Below, in pieces: positions 25,820 to 34,250 of a stretch of DNA of 64,000 nt (position 1 is its first letter; each line of letters starts with the position of its first letter). The DNA lies in the NCBI GenBank assembly GCA_963837155.1, contig CAWIMB010000002.1, positions 1,054,001 through 1,118,000 of the forward strand, read 5' to 3'. This DNA is from DASQHW01 sp963837155 (GTDB lineage Bacteria; Actinomycetota; Acidimicrobiia; IMCC26256; PALSA-610). The notes below the pieces were generated by a model, which saw only the letters and a program-made list of their open reading frames with translations, made no database searches and had not been told where the DNA came from. The position numbers were made by a program, and so were the translations under genes.

Positions 25820-26527
25820 GCGCGGCCGCCGCGACGTTGGCTTCGACGTACGCGCCGCCGACGAGGTCGAGGGTAACGTGAACGCCGCCGCCCGTCGCTT
25901 CGACGATCGACCACGCGAGGGCGTCGACGTCGAGCGCGTTGCCGTCCTTCGTCGGGGGGACGATTCCGGCGTCGAGTCCGAGCGGCGCGGCACCGTTCGA
26001 GCTTGTCGGCCGTGCGCGCGGTGCCGACGACATGGCGCGCCGAGCGCCTTCGCGAGCTGCAGCGGCGGCGGTACCGACACCCGAACCGACGGCGTGCACG
26101 AGCACCCACTCGCCGGCGCGCGACATGGGCCTGGGTGACCATCGCGTCGTGTGCGGTGATGAACGCCTCGGGCACGCCGCCCATCTCGACGAGATCGAGG
26201 CCGGGCGGCACGCGCGGCGCAGTGCGGCGCGTGGACCGCCAGGTATTCGGCTTGCGCGCCGCCCCCGGTGATCCCGAAGACGCGGTCGCCCGGAGTGAGA
26301 TCCCGGACGCCGCCGACCCGACCGCCTCGACCTCGCCGGCGAACTCCAGGCCCGGGATGTCGGCGGGCACGCCCGGCGGCGCCGGATACCCGCCGGCCCG
26401 CTGGAAGAGGTCGGCCCGGTTCAGGCCCGCGCCGTGGACCCGAACGAGGGCCTGATCGGCCTCGGGAGTCGGGCACCGGCCGCTCGCCGACCTCCAAATC
26501 GCCGTCGACAATGACCAGCGCGCGCAC
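25523..26527 (-). CDS. Zinc-type quinone oxidoreductase, PIG3-like (multiple frameshifts)
   Basis: All three minus-strand frames contribute. The start MRALVIVDGDLEVGERPVPD is at the GTG at 26527. Other frames supply ALVRVHGAGLNRADLFQRAG and GVPADIPGLEFAGEVEAVGS, then LTPGDRVFGITGGGAQAEYL, PEAFITAHDAMVTQ and EWVLVHAVGSGVGTAA, then GVHVTLDLVGGAYVEANVAA. The C-terminus is AAEAYDLIASDATFGKVILD. At least five breaks are needed, the densest in the window. The family reduces quinones with NADPH. The high break density could mean true decay here, but neighbours show the same error type. Confidence 0.75.
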   Translation of the reverse strand: MRALVIVDGDLEVGERPVPDSRGRSGPRSGPRRGPEPGRPLPAGRRVSGAAGRARRHPGPGVRRRGRGGRVGGVRDLTPGDRVFGITGGGAQAEYLAVHAPHCAARAARPRSRRDGRRARGVHHRTRRDGHPGPCRAPASGCSCTPSVRVSVPPPLQLAKALGAPCRRHRAHGRQARTVPRRSDSTPESSPRRRTATRSTSTPSRGRSSKRRAAAFTLPSTSSAARTSKPTSRRPRSRLVIVCIGTVAGARASAARRRTHGQAAPPDRHHVAGARRRREGRRDRRVRPRRRARCSPTAGSRPSCTRSCRSSAAAEAYDLIASDATFGKVILDCR

Positions 26528-26587
26528 CGCGCGGACGCTAGCCCCGAGGCGGGAAAGGCGCCGGTTCGGGGCATTCTCCGCCGTCGG

Positions 26588-26593
26588 TACCCT
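26588..26593 (+). promoter_or_regulatory. -10 element, leaderless type
   Basis: TACCCT ends 6 nt before the ATG at 26600. Confidence 0.45.
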
Positions 26594-26599
26594 CGTGGC

Positions 26600-26950
26600 A
26601 TGGCCGGAGGGCTCTCGCTCATGGACGACGATGGCAACGAGGTCGTGCTCGACGACTGCGAGGCCGACAGCCTGCTCGCGGTCACGTGCCGCCTCGATGC
26701 CGCAACGGTCTCGGCGTGTCCCGACTGCCGGTCGCGCGTGCTCGCCACCGTTGCGCTCATCGACCTGCTCGACGCGTCACCTCCGCACTCACGCGGCAGC
26801 GATCTGGTCGAGCTTGCCGACGACGCTCCGACACTGCATCTCTACGTCGTCGATCTCGGCACTGAGTGCGAGCACGTGGGCTGGCGCGATCCGTTGTTCG
26901 ACGAGTGGTGCGACGTCGCCGAGGCCGCCGGCCCGCACGCCCGCCAGTAG
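26600..26950 (+). CDS. Small hypothetical protein with CxxC motif
   Basis: A 116-aa acidic protein (MAGGLSLMDDDGNEVVLDDC). It has four or five cysteines, including CPDCRSRV (about 40-47) and later Cys at CEHVGW and EWCDVAE, which could bind a metal. No signal peptide or membrane segment is seen. The leaderless-type -10 and codon use support it as real. I do not recognise the family. It is convergent with the WS/DGAT gene, 12 bp away. Confidence 0.65.
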   Translation: MAGGLSLMDDDGNEVVLDDCEADSLLAVTCRLDAATVSACPDCRSRVLATVALIDLLDASPPHSRGSDLVELADDAPTLHLYVVDLGTECEHVGWRDPLFDEWCDVAEAAGPHARQ

Positions 26951-26962
26951 ACCCGTCAGGCG

Positions 26963-28340
26963 TCAGGCGTAGCTGACCAGCTCGTTATAGGCGTCGCGCA
27001 GGTCGGCGAGGAACACGTCAGGGTGGGCGAGCGCGGTCGGGTCGATGTTGGCGCCCAGGTGCAACTCGTCGCAGTAGCTCAGCATCGTGACGTTGAGCGC
27101 GCAGCCGGTACGCGGACCGAATGGATAGTTCGCAAGGATGCGCGCGCCCGCGAGGTAGAGAGGTACCGGGCTGCCACGCAGGTTCGACGCCGCAAAGTCG
27201 ATGGTGCGTGTCTGTGAGCGGGTGAAGGCAACGAGCAACGACGTCGGCAGACCTGAGACCAAGCCCGCGAGGCCCGCCGCCGCGGTCACCGCGCTCTCAC
27301 CCTTCGCGGCCTGCAGCCGCTCGTGCATGTCTTTGAACAACGCGACGACGTCGTGTGCCGGTTGGATCGGCACGAGCAGCCGCACGGGCGCAAACGCGTT
27401 CGTCGTTTCCGTGTCACCGCGTTGGCGGGTGCTGATCGGCATCGCCACGCGCAACTCCTCGACGTCGGAGCCGGCGCGTTCGTGATATCGACCGAGTGCG
27501 CTTGCGAGACCGGTGACGAACGCATCGTTGACGCTGCCGCCAAGACTCCGAGCCGCGGCGCGCATCGCGCCGAGCGACAGCTTGTGCACCTCGAAGCGGC
27601 GACGCAGCGAACGCTCGGCCAGCACATCGGAGCGGGCCGGGTCGGAGACGAGCATCTGGCGCTGCAGCGAGCCGGCGAAACGCACTGCGTCGCCTGCGCG
27701 CGACGGCAACTCGAGCGGATGGGTGAGCGCCTGCCCCGCAGTTCCCAACGCACTCCGAACCGCCCCGAACTGGCGGGCGGCTGCATCGGTGATCGCCTGC
27801 CGGGTGACGTCCAAGGGTGTGTCGTGCCGCATCGGATCCGGCTCCGCCGCTTCCGGCTGATCCGCCGGATCGGGGTCGCGTTCGAAGTCGACGAGGGCAA
27901 GCGAGAGCCGAAGGCCGCCGACCCCGTCGGTGATCGCGTGGTGCACCTTCTGCAGCAACGCGGCCCGGCCATCGGCCAGCCCGTCGATGATCGTGAACTC
28001 CCACAACGGACGGGCGCGGTCGAGCGACTGCTCGGACAGCGAACCGCACAGGTCGAGGAACGCACGCTCGTCGGCGGGCGGCGGCACGCCGACCACGCGC
28101 ACGTGGGTTTCAACGTCGAGGGTCGGGTCGTCGGCGAACTCCGGCGGCACCATGCGCAACGGCGCGCCGATCGACGCGCTGACGAAGGCGAGGAATCGCG
28201 GCCAGCGCGCGTTCCAGCGTGGCGCGCAGGCGCTCATTGCTCGGCCGCCGGTCGAGGATCGTGAGGTTGCAGAAGTCGGAGCGGAGCGCGGGATCCTTCT
28301 CGACCGCCCACATGATTGCTTCGGCGTCCGACATGCGCAT
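26963..28340 (-). CDS. Wax ester synthase / diacylglycerol acyltransferase (WS/DGAT), frameshifted near 28190
   Basis: The composite is about 459 residues from the ATG at 28340 (MRMSDAEAIMWAVEKDPALR). The N-terminal frame ends in RLRQRV and the main frame continues from APLRMVPPEFADDPTLDVET. The catalytic HHxxxDG motif is present as HHAITDG. Later blocks include GSVNDAFVTGLASALGRYHE and NLRGSPVPLYLAGARI, typical of the C-terminal domain. It joins fatty acyl-CoA to an alcohol or diacylglycerol to make storage lipid. Typical length is 450-480, so the composite is complete. An ATG at 28334 is an alternative start. Confidence 0.9.
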
Positions 28341-28374
28341 GGCGGTCACCGTAGGGCGAGCGCTCGGGCGACTT

Positions 28375-28963
28375 CTACCTGGGGACGCTGGTTTGCTTGA
28401 ACTCGTTGAGGTCGGCCCACTCGAAGAGGTCGAGGGTGCGGTCGATGTCCTCGGGATTCTTGCGGTCCATGAAGCGCACGAATACGGCACGATCGTCGAC
28501 GATGAACGTCGGCACCCCGAACATCGAATGCCGTTTCACGGCCTCGGTGTGCTCCTGGGCCAGCTTTTCGAGCGGACGGCCCGACGCCACCTCCGCTTCG
28601 ACGGCGTCGTCGTCGAGTCCGACGGATGCTGCGATGTCGCGCAGGACTTCCGGTTTGGCGATCTTTTGGCCTTCGTCGTGCCGCGCCGCGAACGCGGCGA
28701 TGTGCCACGTCGTTGAACGTGTCGGGGAATTCGTCACGCACCGCGATGCCCCAGAGCAGCGCGTTCACGCCGGTGCCCCATGCCGACGGGTCGCGTTCCC
28801 ACACCGCCGGTTCGCCCTCTTCCACGTGAACCTGATCGAGCGAGAACGGCACGAAGGTGACGTCCCAGTCGCGGCCGGCCTCGAGTCCGGCGACCACCGA
28901 CTCGTGGGCGTTGCGGGCGAACGGGCAGCGGTAGTCGAAGCTCACGGCAAACTGACGGGCCAC
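28375..28963 (-). CDS. DsbA-family oxidoreductase (FrnE-like), frameshifted near 28710
   Basis: The composite is about 196 residues. The N-terminus MARQFAVSFDYRCPFARNAH has a thioredoxin fold with CPFA where DsbA has CxxC, so only one active-site Cys remains. The frame shifts after DEFPDTFNDVAH to FAARHDEGQKIAKPEVLRDI and FGVPTFIVDDRAVFVRFMDR. The conserved cis-Pro is in VPTF. Members with a single Cys act as isomerases or glutathione/mycothiol-linked enzymes rather than disulfide oxidants. Which applies here is unknown. Confidence 0.82.
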
Positions 28964-29018
28964 GGCGGGCCTCCCTGATCCGACGGCGGTTCTCCGGCCA
29001 ACCCGGCCAGCATGACCC

Positions 29019-29537
29019 TCATTCCCTTCCCCTTACAAAGGGGCGCATCGCCACCCCGAGGGCCAGGCCGAGCGCGGCGCCGGCGATGACGTCCGACGCG
29101 TGATGCAGCCGCACGTACACCCGGGTCGCGGCGACGGCCGCCGCGGCTGCGTACCACGCGCCGCCGCCGAACAGGGTCGCCGCGCAGAACCCGGCGGTGG
29201 CGTGCCCGGACGGGAACGAGCTCGTGATCGGCCGGCGCAGCCCGTGCCGGAACACAACGTCGGCGTAGTCGAACGGCCGCACGCGGTTGAACAGTGACTT
29301 CACGGGCCCGTTGGTGACCGCCGCCTCGATACCCATCGCGACGGCGAATCGGGCCGCGCCTTCGAGGTCACCGCCGCGCAGGAGCGCGCGCGTCACACCG
29401 CACGCGTGCCACAACAACCCGTGGTCGGCTGCGCTCGACAACGGATAGACAATCTTGTCGAGCGCCGGTGAGCGCACTTGGTCGACTGCTTTGTCGGCCG
29501 CTTCGTCGAACGCGATGACGCGTTCCGCAAAGCTCAC
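29019..29537 (-). CDS. PAP2-family phosphatase (membrane lipid phosphatase)
   Basis: A 172-aa protein from the GTG at 29537 (MSFAERVIAFDEAADKAVDQ). The three phosphatase motifs are clear: KSLFNRVRPF (KxxxxxRP), SFPSGHATAG (PSGH) and TRVYVRLHHASDVIAG (the SRxxxxxHxxxD motif with T for S). Several hydrophobic segments make it a membrane protein. The substrate is probably phosphatidate, undecaprenyl-PP or a polyprenyl-P-sugar. It overlaps the RecB-like nuclease gene by 4 bp (GTGA). The frame is open further upstream but overlaps that gene. Confidence 0.88.
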   Translation of the reverse strand: MSFAERVIAFDEAADKAVDQVRSPALDKIVYPLSSAADHGLLWHACGVTRALLRGGDLEGAARFAVAMGIEAAVTNGPVKSLFNRVRPFDYADVVFRHGLRRPITSSFPSGHATAGFCAATLFGGGAWYAAAAAVAATRVYVRLHHASDVIAGAALGLALGVAMRPFVRGRE

Positions 29538-30421
29538 ACGAAGACGAGCGGGAGCTGCGGCCGGCCGTCGCGCTCCGACTGCCGGGCGAGCAGCGTCGGC
29601 CGGGCAAGGTCGGGACGGCCGCCGTACTCCGGACAGAACTCCCGGAACGAGCAGAAGGCGCACAAGGCCGACGGCCGGGGCCGGAAGTCGTCACGCGCAC
29701 ACGCGATACGGATCGCCTTCATCACCGCGCCCGACTTCACCTCGACGCCGCGCAGCGACTGATCCGACGGGCAGGTGATGATCCGTTCGGGCTTCGACAG
29801 GTACAGAAGCTGCACGCGCGCCGGGCGCCGACCGAACATGCGCTCGCACAACAGCGAATAGATGTGTACGCCGGCCAGGCTCTTCTGCTCCCAGCCCTCG
29901 CTCGGTGCGCTGCCGGTCTTGTAGTCAGTGACGACCAGCTCACCGTCCTCGTCGAGCTCGAGCCGGTCGATCACGCCGCGGATGACGACGCCGGTGGTCG
30001 TTTCGGCGGTGACGCGCAGCTCGAGGCCGAGAACCTTGACCGCGCGTGGATCTTCGATTTCGAAGTAGCGCCGCACGAGCTTCTCGGCGTCACTGTGGAA
30101 GGTTGCCCACTCCTCGTCGGTCAGCGCGAGCTCGGCGAACTCCGGATGAGCCGCGAGCTCCGAGGCGGCCTGGCCGAGGTCGACGAGCGCGTTGTCGAGC
30201 GTGCGCTGTTCGGGTGGGCGCCACAACAGGTGCTGGAGCGCGAGGTGTACGAGCGTGCCCTTGCTCGCGGGCGCCGACGGCTCTTCCGGCAGCCGCTCGA
30301 TGTAAGAGAACCGGAAGGAGAGCGGGCAGCTCGTGAAGGTGCCCATCGAACTCGGCGAAAGAGATCGCGGGAAGGGGTGCGCAGACTCTCGCGCCTCCTC
30401 CGAACTGGTCTCCGCCGTCAT
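29534..30421 (-). CDS. PD-(D/E)XK nuclease, RecB/Cas4-like
   Basis: The 295-aa protein starts MTAETSSEEARESAHPFPRS at the ATG at 30421. It has SLSPSSMGTFTSCPLSFRFS (first Fe-S cysteine), then the nuclease core GVIDRLELDEDGELVVTDYK (catalytic D...DxK), and the C-terminal CAFCSFREFCPEYGG cluster. The four cysteines (one N-terminal and three C-terminal) form the 4Fe-4S site seen in AddB, Cas4 and RecB-family proteins. No helicase or CRISPR genes lie nearby, so it is a stand-alone RecB-like nuclease for repair or end processing. It is intact and divergent from the next LLM gene. Confidence 0.88.
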   Translation of the reverse strand: MTAETSSEEARESAHPFPRSLSPSSMGTFTSCPLSFRFSYIERLPEEPSAPASKGTLVHLALQHLLWRPPEQRTLDNALVDLGQAASELAAHPEFAELALTDEEWATFHSDAEKLVRRYFEIEDPRAVKVLGLELRVTAETTTGVVIRGVIDRLELDEDGELVVTDYKTGSAPSEGWEQKSLAGVHIYSLLCERMFGRRPARVQLLYLSKPERIITCPSDQSLRGVEVKSGAVMKAIRIACARDDFRPRPSALCAFCSFREFCPEYGGRPDLARPTLLARQSERDGRPQLPLVFV

Positions 30422-30465
30422 GACTCGACGATACCGCCGGGGTGTGCCACTTACGGTGGATGACC

Positions 30466-30471
30466 TACGGT
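30466..30471 (+). promoter_or_regulatory. -10 element, leaderless type
   Basis: TACGGT ends 7 nt before the GTG at 30479. Confidence 0.45.
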
Positions 30472-30478
30472 CTGGGTC

Positions 30479-31493
30479 GTGAAGGTCGACACTGGAGTCA
30501 TGGCACCGTCGCTGGCAGACATCGGCCCCCGGGCCCGGGAGCTCGAGGAGATGGGCTACGACGGTCTGCTCACCGCCGAGACCGGCCACGACGCGTTCTT
30601 GCCGCTCGCTCTCGCGGCCGAGCACACCGAACGCATCGAGCTGGCGACCGGTATCGCGGTCGCGTTCGCCGCGCACCCCGATGGTGCTCGCGTACACCGC
30701 CAACGACTTGCAGCAGATGTCGAAGGGCCGGTTCATTCTCGGCCTGGGGTCGCAGATCAAGCCGCATATCGAGAAGCGGTTCTCGATGCCGTGGTCGCAT
30801 CCGGCCCGCCGGATGCGTGAGTACATCCTCGCGCTGCAGGCGATCTGGAGCTCGTGGAACGAGCAGACGCCACTGAACTTCGACGGCGAGTTCTACCGCC
30901 ACACGTTGATGACGCCGTTCTTTGCACCGCCGCCCAACCCGTACGGCCCGCCCCAGGTCTTCCTGGCCGCGGTCGGTGAGAAGATGTCCGAGGTCGCGGG
31001 CGAAGTTGCCGACGGCATCATCATCCACGGCTTCACCACCGAGCGGTACGTCAAAGAGGTCACGATCCCCGCGATCGAGCGCGGCCTCAAAGCGGCCGGC
31101 CGCGATCGGTCGACGTTCCAGATCTCCGGACCGCTGTTCATCGTCACCGGGACGAACGACAAGGAGCTCGCGGAGGCCGAGCGCGGCGTGAAGCAGCAGA
31201 TCGCGTTCTACGGTTCGACGCCCGCGTACCGCGGCGTCCTCGACCTCCACGGGTGGGGCGATCTCCAGCCCGAGCTCAACACGCTCTCCAAGCGGGGCGA
31301 GTGGGTGCAGATGGGCGAACTCATCGACGACGAAGTGCTACGCACGTTCGCGGTCGTGGCCGAGCCCGAAGGCGTTGGCGCCGAACTGAAGCGGCGCTAC
31401 GGCGGCGTCGTCGACCGCTGCTCGTTCTACGCGCCCTACCGAAGCGATCCCGAGCGTTGGTCACGCGTGGTCGACGACCTGAAGTCCGCCTGA
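30479..31493 (+). CDS. LLM-class F420-dependent oxidoreductase (frameshifted at about 30669)
   Basis: The composite is about 337 residues. The first frame reads MKVDTGVMAPSLADIGPRAR ... IELATGIAVAFA. Removing one C at 30669-30670 gives AFARTPMVLAYTANDLQQMS, joining GRFILGLGSQIKPHIEKRFS to the end. Other blocks are PPQVFLAAVGEKMSEVAGEV and DGIIIHGFTTERYVKE. The TGxMAPSL start and the GQIKPHIEKRF region match a family of actinobacterial F420-dependent enzymes of unknown substrate (TIGR03617-like). A large hairpin follows the stop. Confidence 0.88.
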
Positions 31494-31507
31494 CCGGGAC
31501 GCGAAGA

Positions 31508-31545
31508 GTCTGGTCGTCCCCGCTCTGTTGCGGGTCCGACCAGAC
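31508..31545. terminator. Bidirectional terminator-like hairpin
   Basis: GTCTGGTCG and CGACCAGAC form 9-bp arms. An inner CCCGC/GCGGG stem surrounds TCTGTT. It lies between the convergent LLM gene (ends 31493) and the basic-peptide gene (ends 31564). No T tract. Confidence 0.6.
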
Positions 31546-31563
31546 ACGTGTCGCCCGTTGTTG

Positions 31564-31704
31564 TTACTTGACCCGCCGACTGCTGGTCTTGCGCTTGATC
31601 CTGACGCTCGCGGTCTTGCGCTCGGCCGCGGCCTTGGGGTCGACCTTGCTGGCCGCGGTCGCGCTCTCGGTCTCCGGGTTCTTCGGGGTGATCTTCTTGG
31701 CCAT
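31564..31704 (-). CDS. 46-aa Lys/Arg/Ala-rich basic peptide
   Basis: Reads MAKKITPKNPETESATAASK and ends KRKTSSRRVK. It is acidic/neutral in the first third and strongly basic at the C-terminus, with no Cys and no hydrophobic segment. The ATG at 31704 has a perfect GGGAGG site 7 nt upstream (31712-31717), unusual among the leaderless genes here, so it should be well translated. A strong hairpin follows. It is divergent from the winged-helix/M50/cNMP gene, 149 bp apart. It could be a nucleic-acid-binding mini-protein or a leader-type substrate of the adjacent protease; neither is shown. Confidence 0.65.
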   Translation of the reverse strand: MAKKITPKNPETESATAASKVDPKAAAERKTASVRIKRKTSSRRVK

Positions 31705-31711
31705 GACTGCG

Positions 31712-31717
31712 CCTCCC
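31712..31717 (-). promoter_or_regulatory. Ribosome binding site of the basic peptide
   Basis: GGGAGG on the minus strand, 7 nt before the ATG at 31704. It decides the short start over the open frame that extends to 31815. Confidence 0.7.
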
Positions 31718-31841
31718 AGCGAGTTCGTGTTGCGCACAGTCTGGCGCGCGATCCCGCGGCGGTCTGTTTTGGAGGCGACACTGGAAGTGTCTTCTCGCCG
31801 ACACTCGGCAGCCATCTCGACCGACGGCCAGAGCCCCGGTC

Positions 31842-31847
31842 TAGGGT
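31842..31847 (+). promoter_or_regulatory. -10 element, leaderless type
   Basis: TAGGGT ends 6 nt before the GTG at 31854. A weak -35-like TCGACC lies about 19 bp upstream. Confidence 0.5.
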
Positions 31848-31853
31848 GCGGCC

Positions 31854-34016
31854 GTGGCCGACGTCACGGGCGTGTGGGCTGGGCTCGCAGACCGCCTTGC
31901 GACGGATGCGCAGACTGCACCGGTGCCTGACGGGTTGTGGCACGCCCTCGGCGAACGGGTCGACCCCGCCCAGTTCCAGCCCCAGCTCGCGCCCTACGTC
32001 GAAATCACGCGGTTCGCGATGCCGTGGGGCAACGACTACGCCATCGCCGCGAATCGGCGCGACCTCGTCTACTTCCGGCTGGAGCCCGCGGAGGCCGACC
32101 TCCTCGACCAGATGGACGGCACCCGCTCGGTGGGCGCCCTCGTCGTGCAGCACTTGTCTGATTCCGGTGATCTCGATCCGGCGGCCGTCGTCGAGCTCGC
32201 CGGGGCACTGCAACAAGGCAACTTCCTCACGGTCGCGCACCTCGACGTCGACGCCGGGCTGGAACACGCGTTGCATCCGGTGGCGCCGCGGCGCCGGACG
32301 TGGAACACGTTCCTTCGTACGCTTTCCGTCGAGTGGTCGGGCGCCGAGCGTCTGGTCGTGTGGCTGTACCGTCACGTGCTCCGGTACGCGTTCAACCGGA
32401 TCGGTCGCGTCATCGCGACTGCGCTCGCGATCGCCGGCTTCGTCGCGTTCGGCGCGGTGGTTGCGTCACACGATTTCGAACTGACGACGCAATCGGTCGG
32501 CGTCGGCTTCCTCGTGCTGATGGCGTTGAACTTCGCAATCATTTTCATCCACGAGCTCGGCCATGCCAGCACGCTCGTGCACTACGGCAAACGCGTCCGT
32601 GGCGCCGGGTTTCGCATCTACTTTGGCGCGCCGACGTTCTTCATCGACTCGTCCGATGCGCTCACGCTCGACCGTGGAAAGCGCATTGCGGTGTCGTTCG
32701 CCGGCCCGTACTTCGAGATGGTCGCGTCCGGCATCGCGGCGATCGCACTGTGGGCGTTCCCAAACATCGGGCTCGCACCGACGCTGTACATCTTCGTTGT
32801 GCTGAATTACTTCGTGCTGTTTCTCAACCTCGTCCCGCTCCTCGAGCTCGACGGCTACTGGATTCTCTCGGACGCGATCTCACTCCCAGAGCTGCGCCCG
32901 AGGTCGCTCGCGTTCGTCCGCCATGACATGTGGTACAAGCTTGCGCACCGCGAACGCTGGTCGCGGTCGGAGCTCGGCTTCGCGTTGTACGGCATCGTCG
33001 GGGTGCTCTTCACGATCGGCTGCCTCTACACGTCATATTTCTTCTGGCGAAAGACCTTCGGCGACCTGATCTCGAAGATGTGGGACGCGGGACTCGGTGG
33101 TCGCGTCCTACTCGCCCTCCTCGTGTTGTTCCTTACGGGGCCGTTGCTGCGGGCCGGATTCGCGCTGCTGCGCGTGTTCGGTCGCGGCCTCGCGAACGTA
33201 TGGCGGCAAATACGATTCCGAACTCAACGACGATGGCGGGTCGAGGCCATGGAGCTGCTCGACCAGCAGCGGATCTTCGATGACCTCCCGGTCGAGACGC
33301 TCAACGAGCTGGCCGGTCGCGTCACGCTTCGTCGGGTCGGAGCGCAAGTCGCGGTCATCCGCCAAGGCGAACCGTCCGACGCCTACTACCTCGTGCGCCG
33401 GGGCCGGCTCGAGACGATCGAGGAAGACGCGGGGCGCGACGGACACTTGTTGCAAGCTCTGCAGCCCGGTGACGGATTCGGTGAGCTCGGCGTCGCGACC
33501 GGTTCGCCTCGCACGGCGACGGTTCGGTCGGTGACGCCGGTCCAGTTGTTCGCCATCGACAAGGGCTCGTTCGCGCGTCACCTGGCCGATCGGGTGCACC
33601 TCCCGGACTTTGCACCGACGCTGCAGGCACTCGCGGAACTGCAAAGCCTTCGCCCGTTCGCGCACCTCGGAAGCAACGAGCTCCAGTACGTCATCACGTA
33701 CGGGGCTTGGCAAACCCCGGGGCCCGGCGAGCGCATCATCGAACAAGGCGATGCCGGCGACGCGTTCTATGCGGTTGGCTCGGGCCAGCTCGAAGTCATC
33801 CAGGACGGTGAGCGCGTGCGAACGCTTCAACCGGGCGACCACTTCGGCGAAATTGCCCTCCTGACCGACCTGCCCCGCATCGCAACCGTGCGAACGCTCA
33901 CGCCCACCCGGATCTATCGTCTCGAACGAGCGGGCTTCGACGCGCTGCTCAAGGACGCGTTCGGGCGTAAGCGGATCAGCCCGAACGTCGACATCCACCA
34001 AATCTGGGACCATTAG
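31854..34016 (+). CDS. PqqD/RRE-like + M50 peptidase + two cNMP-binding domains fusion
   Basis: The 720-aa protein is intact. Residues 45-130 look like a PqqD/RRE-type winged helix (YFRLEPAEADLLDQMDG; AAVVELAGALQQGNFL). Residues 180-440 are a polytopic M50 peptidase with zinc motif HELGH (233-237) and LDGYW (332-336). Two cyclic-nucleotide-binding domains follow (about 470-585 and 595-705), each with a phosphate-binding cassette: FGELG...PRTAT (542-556) and FGEIALLTDLPRIAT (664-678). The architecture suggests an intramembrane or peptide protease gated by cAMP or cGMP (inference). M50 proteins with PqqD-like heads are linked to peptide maturation. It heads a + strand run: Cys-rich mini-protein, then Crp-type regulator. 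Confidence 0.88.
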   Translation: MADVTGVWAGLADRLATDAQTAPVPDGLWHALGERVDPAQFQPQLAPYVEITRFAMPWGNDYAIAANRRDLVYFRLEPAEADLLDQMDGTRSVGALVVQHLSDSGDLDPAAVVELAGALQQGNFLTVAHLDVDAGLEHALHPVAPRRRTWNTFLRTLSVEWSGAERLVVWLYRHVLRYAFNRIGRVIATALAIAGFVAFGAVVASHDFELTTQSVGVGFLVLMALNFAIIFIHELGHASTLVHYGKRVRGAGFRIYFGAPTFFIDSSDALTLDRGKRIAVSFAGPYFEMVASGIAAIALWAFPNIGLAPTLYIFVVLNYFVLFLNLVPLLELDGYWILSDAISLPELRPRSLAFVRHDMWYKLAHRERWSRSELGFALYGIVGVLFTIGCLYTSYFFWRKTFGDLISKMWDAGLGGRVLLALLVLFLTGPLLRAGFALLRVFGRGLANVWRQIRFRTQRRWRVEAMELLDQQRIFDDLPVETLNELAGRVTLRRVGAQVAVIRQGEPSDAYYLVRRGRLETIEEDAGRDGHLLQALQPGDGFGELGVATGSPRTATVRSVTPVQLFAIDKGSFARHLADRVHLPDFAPTLQALAELQSLRPFAHLGSNELQYVITYGAWQTPGPGERIIEQGDAGDAFYAVGSGQLEVIQDGERVRTLQPGDHFGEIALLTDLPRIATVRTLTPTRIYRLERAGFDALLKDAFGRKRISPNVDIHQIWDH

Positions 34017-34036
34017 CCAGACCCGGGAGACATGTC

Positions 34037-34246
34037 TTGGATTGCTGGCACTGCAAGCGCAACGCAGTAGGCATCTGTCGCTTCTGCGGTCGGGCGGTGT
34101 GCGAGAACCACGTCCAGACCCGCCCGTTCATCCTCGACGTCATTACCAACCGCGAGCCGGCGCGCGCGCTGGTTGTCGAAGACGCGCTGTTCTGCGGCGT
34201 GTGCACGCCACGTTCCGCGCCGGTCGACCTCCCTGAGCTCGACTGA
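34037..34246 (+). CDS. Cys-rich zinc-ribbon mini-protein
   Basis: A 69-aa protein from the TTG at 34037 (MDCWHCKRNAVGICRFCGRA), with GGGAGA about 7 nt upstream. It has CxxC (3-6), CxxC (14-17), a further Cys-x4-His (C21, H25) and a late CxxC in FCGVC. This is a double zinc-finger (B-box or DUF2180-like) pattern. It sits 20 bp after the M50/cNMP gene and 4 bp before the Crp-type gene, so it is probably co-transcribed. Function unknown; a protein-protein adaptor or a metal sensor is possible. Confidence 0.7.
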   Translation: MDCWHCKRNAVGICRFCGRAVCENHVQTRPFILDVITNREPARALVVEDALFCGVCTPRSAPVDLPELD

Positions 34247-34250
34247 GCAG

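Noticed and set aside
29534..30421. Cas4 of a CRISPR system
   Set aside because: The nuclease has the Cas4-like iron-sulfur pattern, but no cas genes or repeats are present in the window.
31564..31815. 83-residue version of the basic peptide starting at 31815
   Set aside because: The internal ATG at 31704 has a perfect GGGAGG site and the upstream part is not protein-like.
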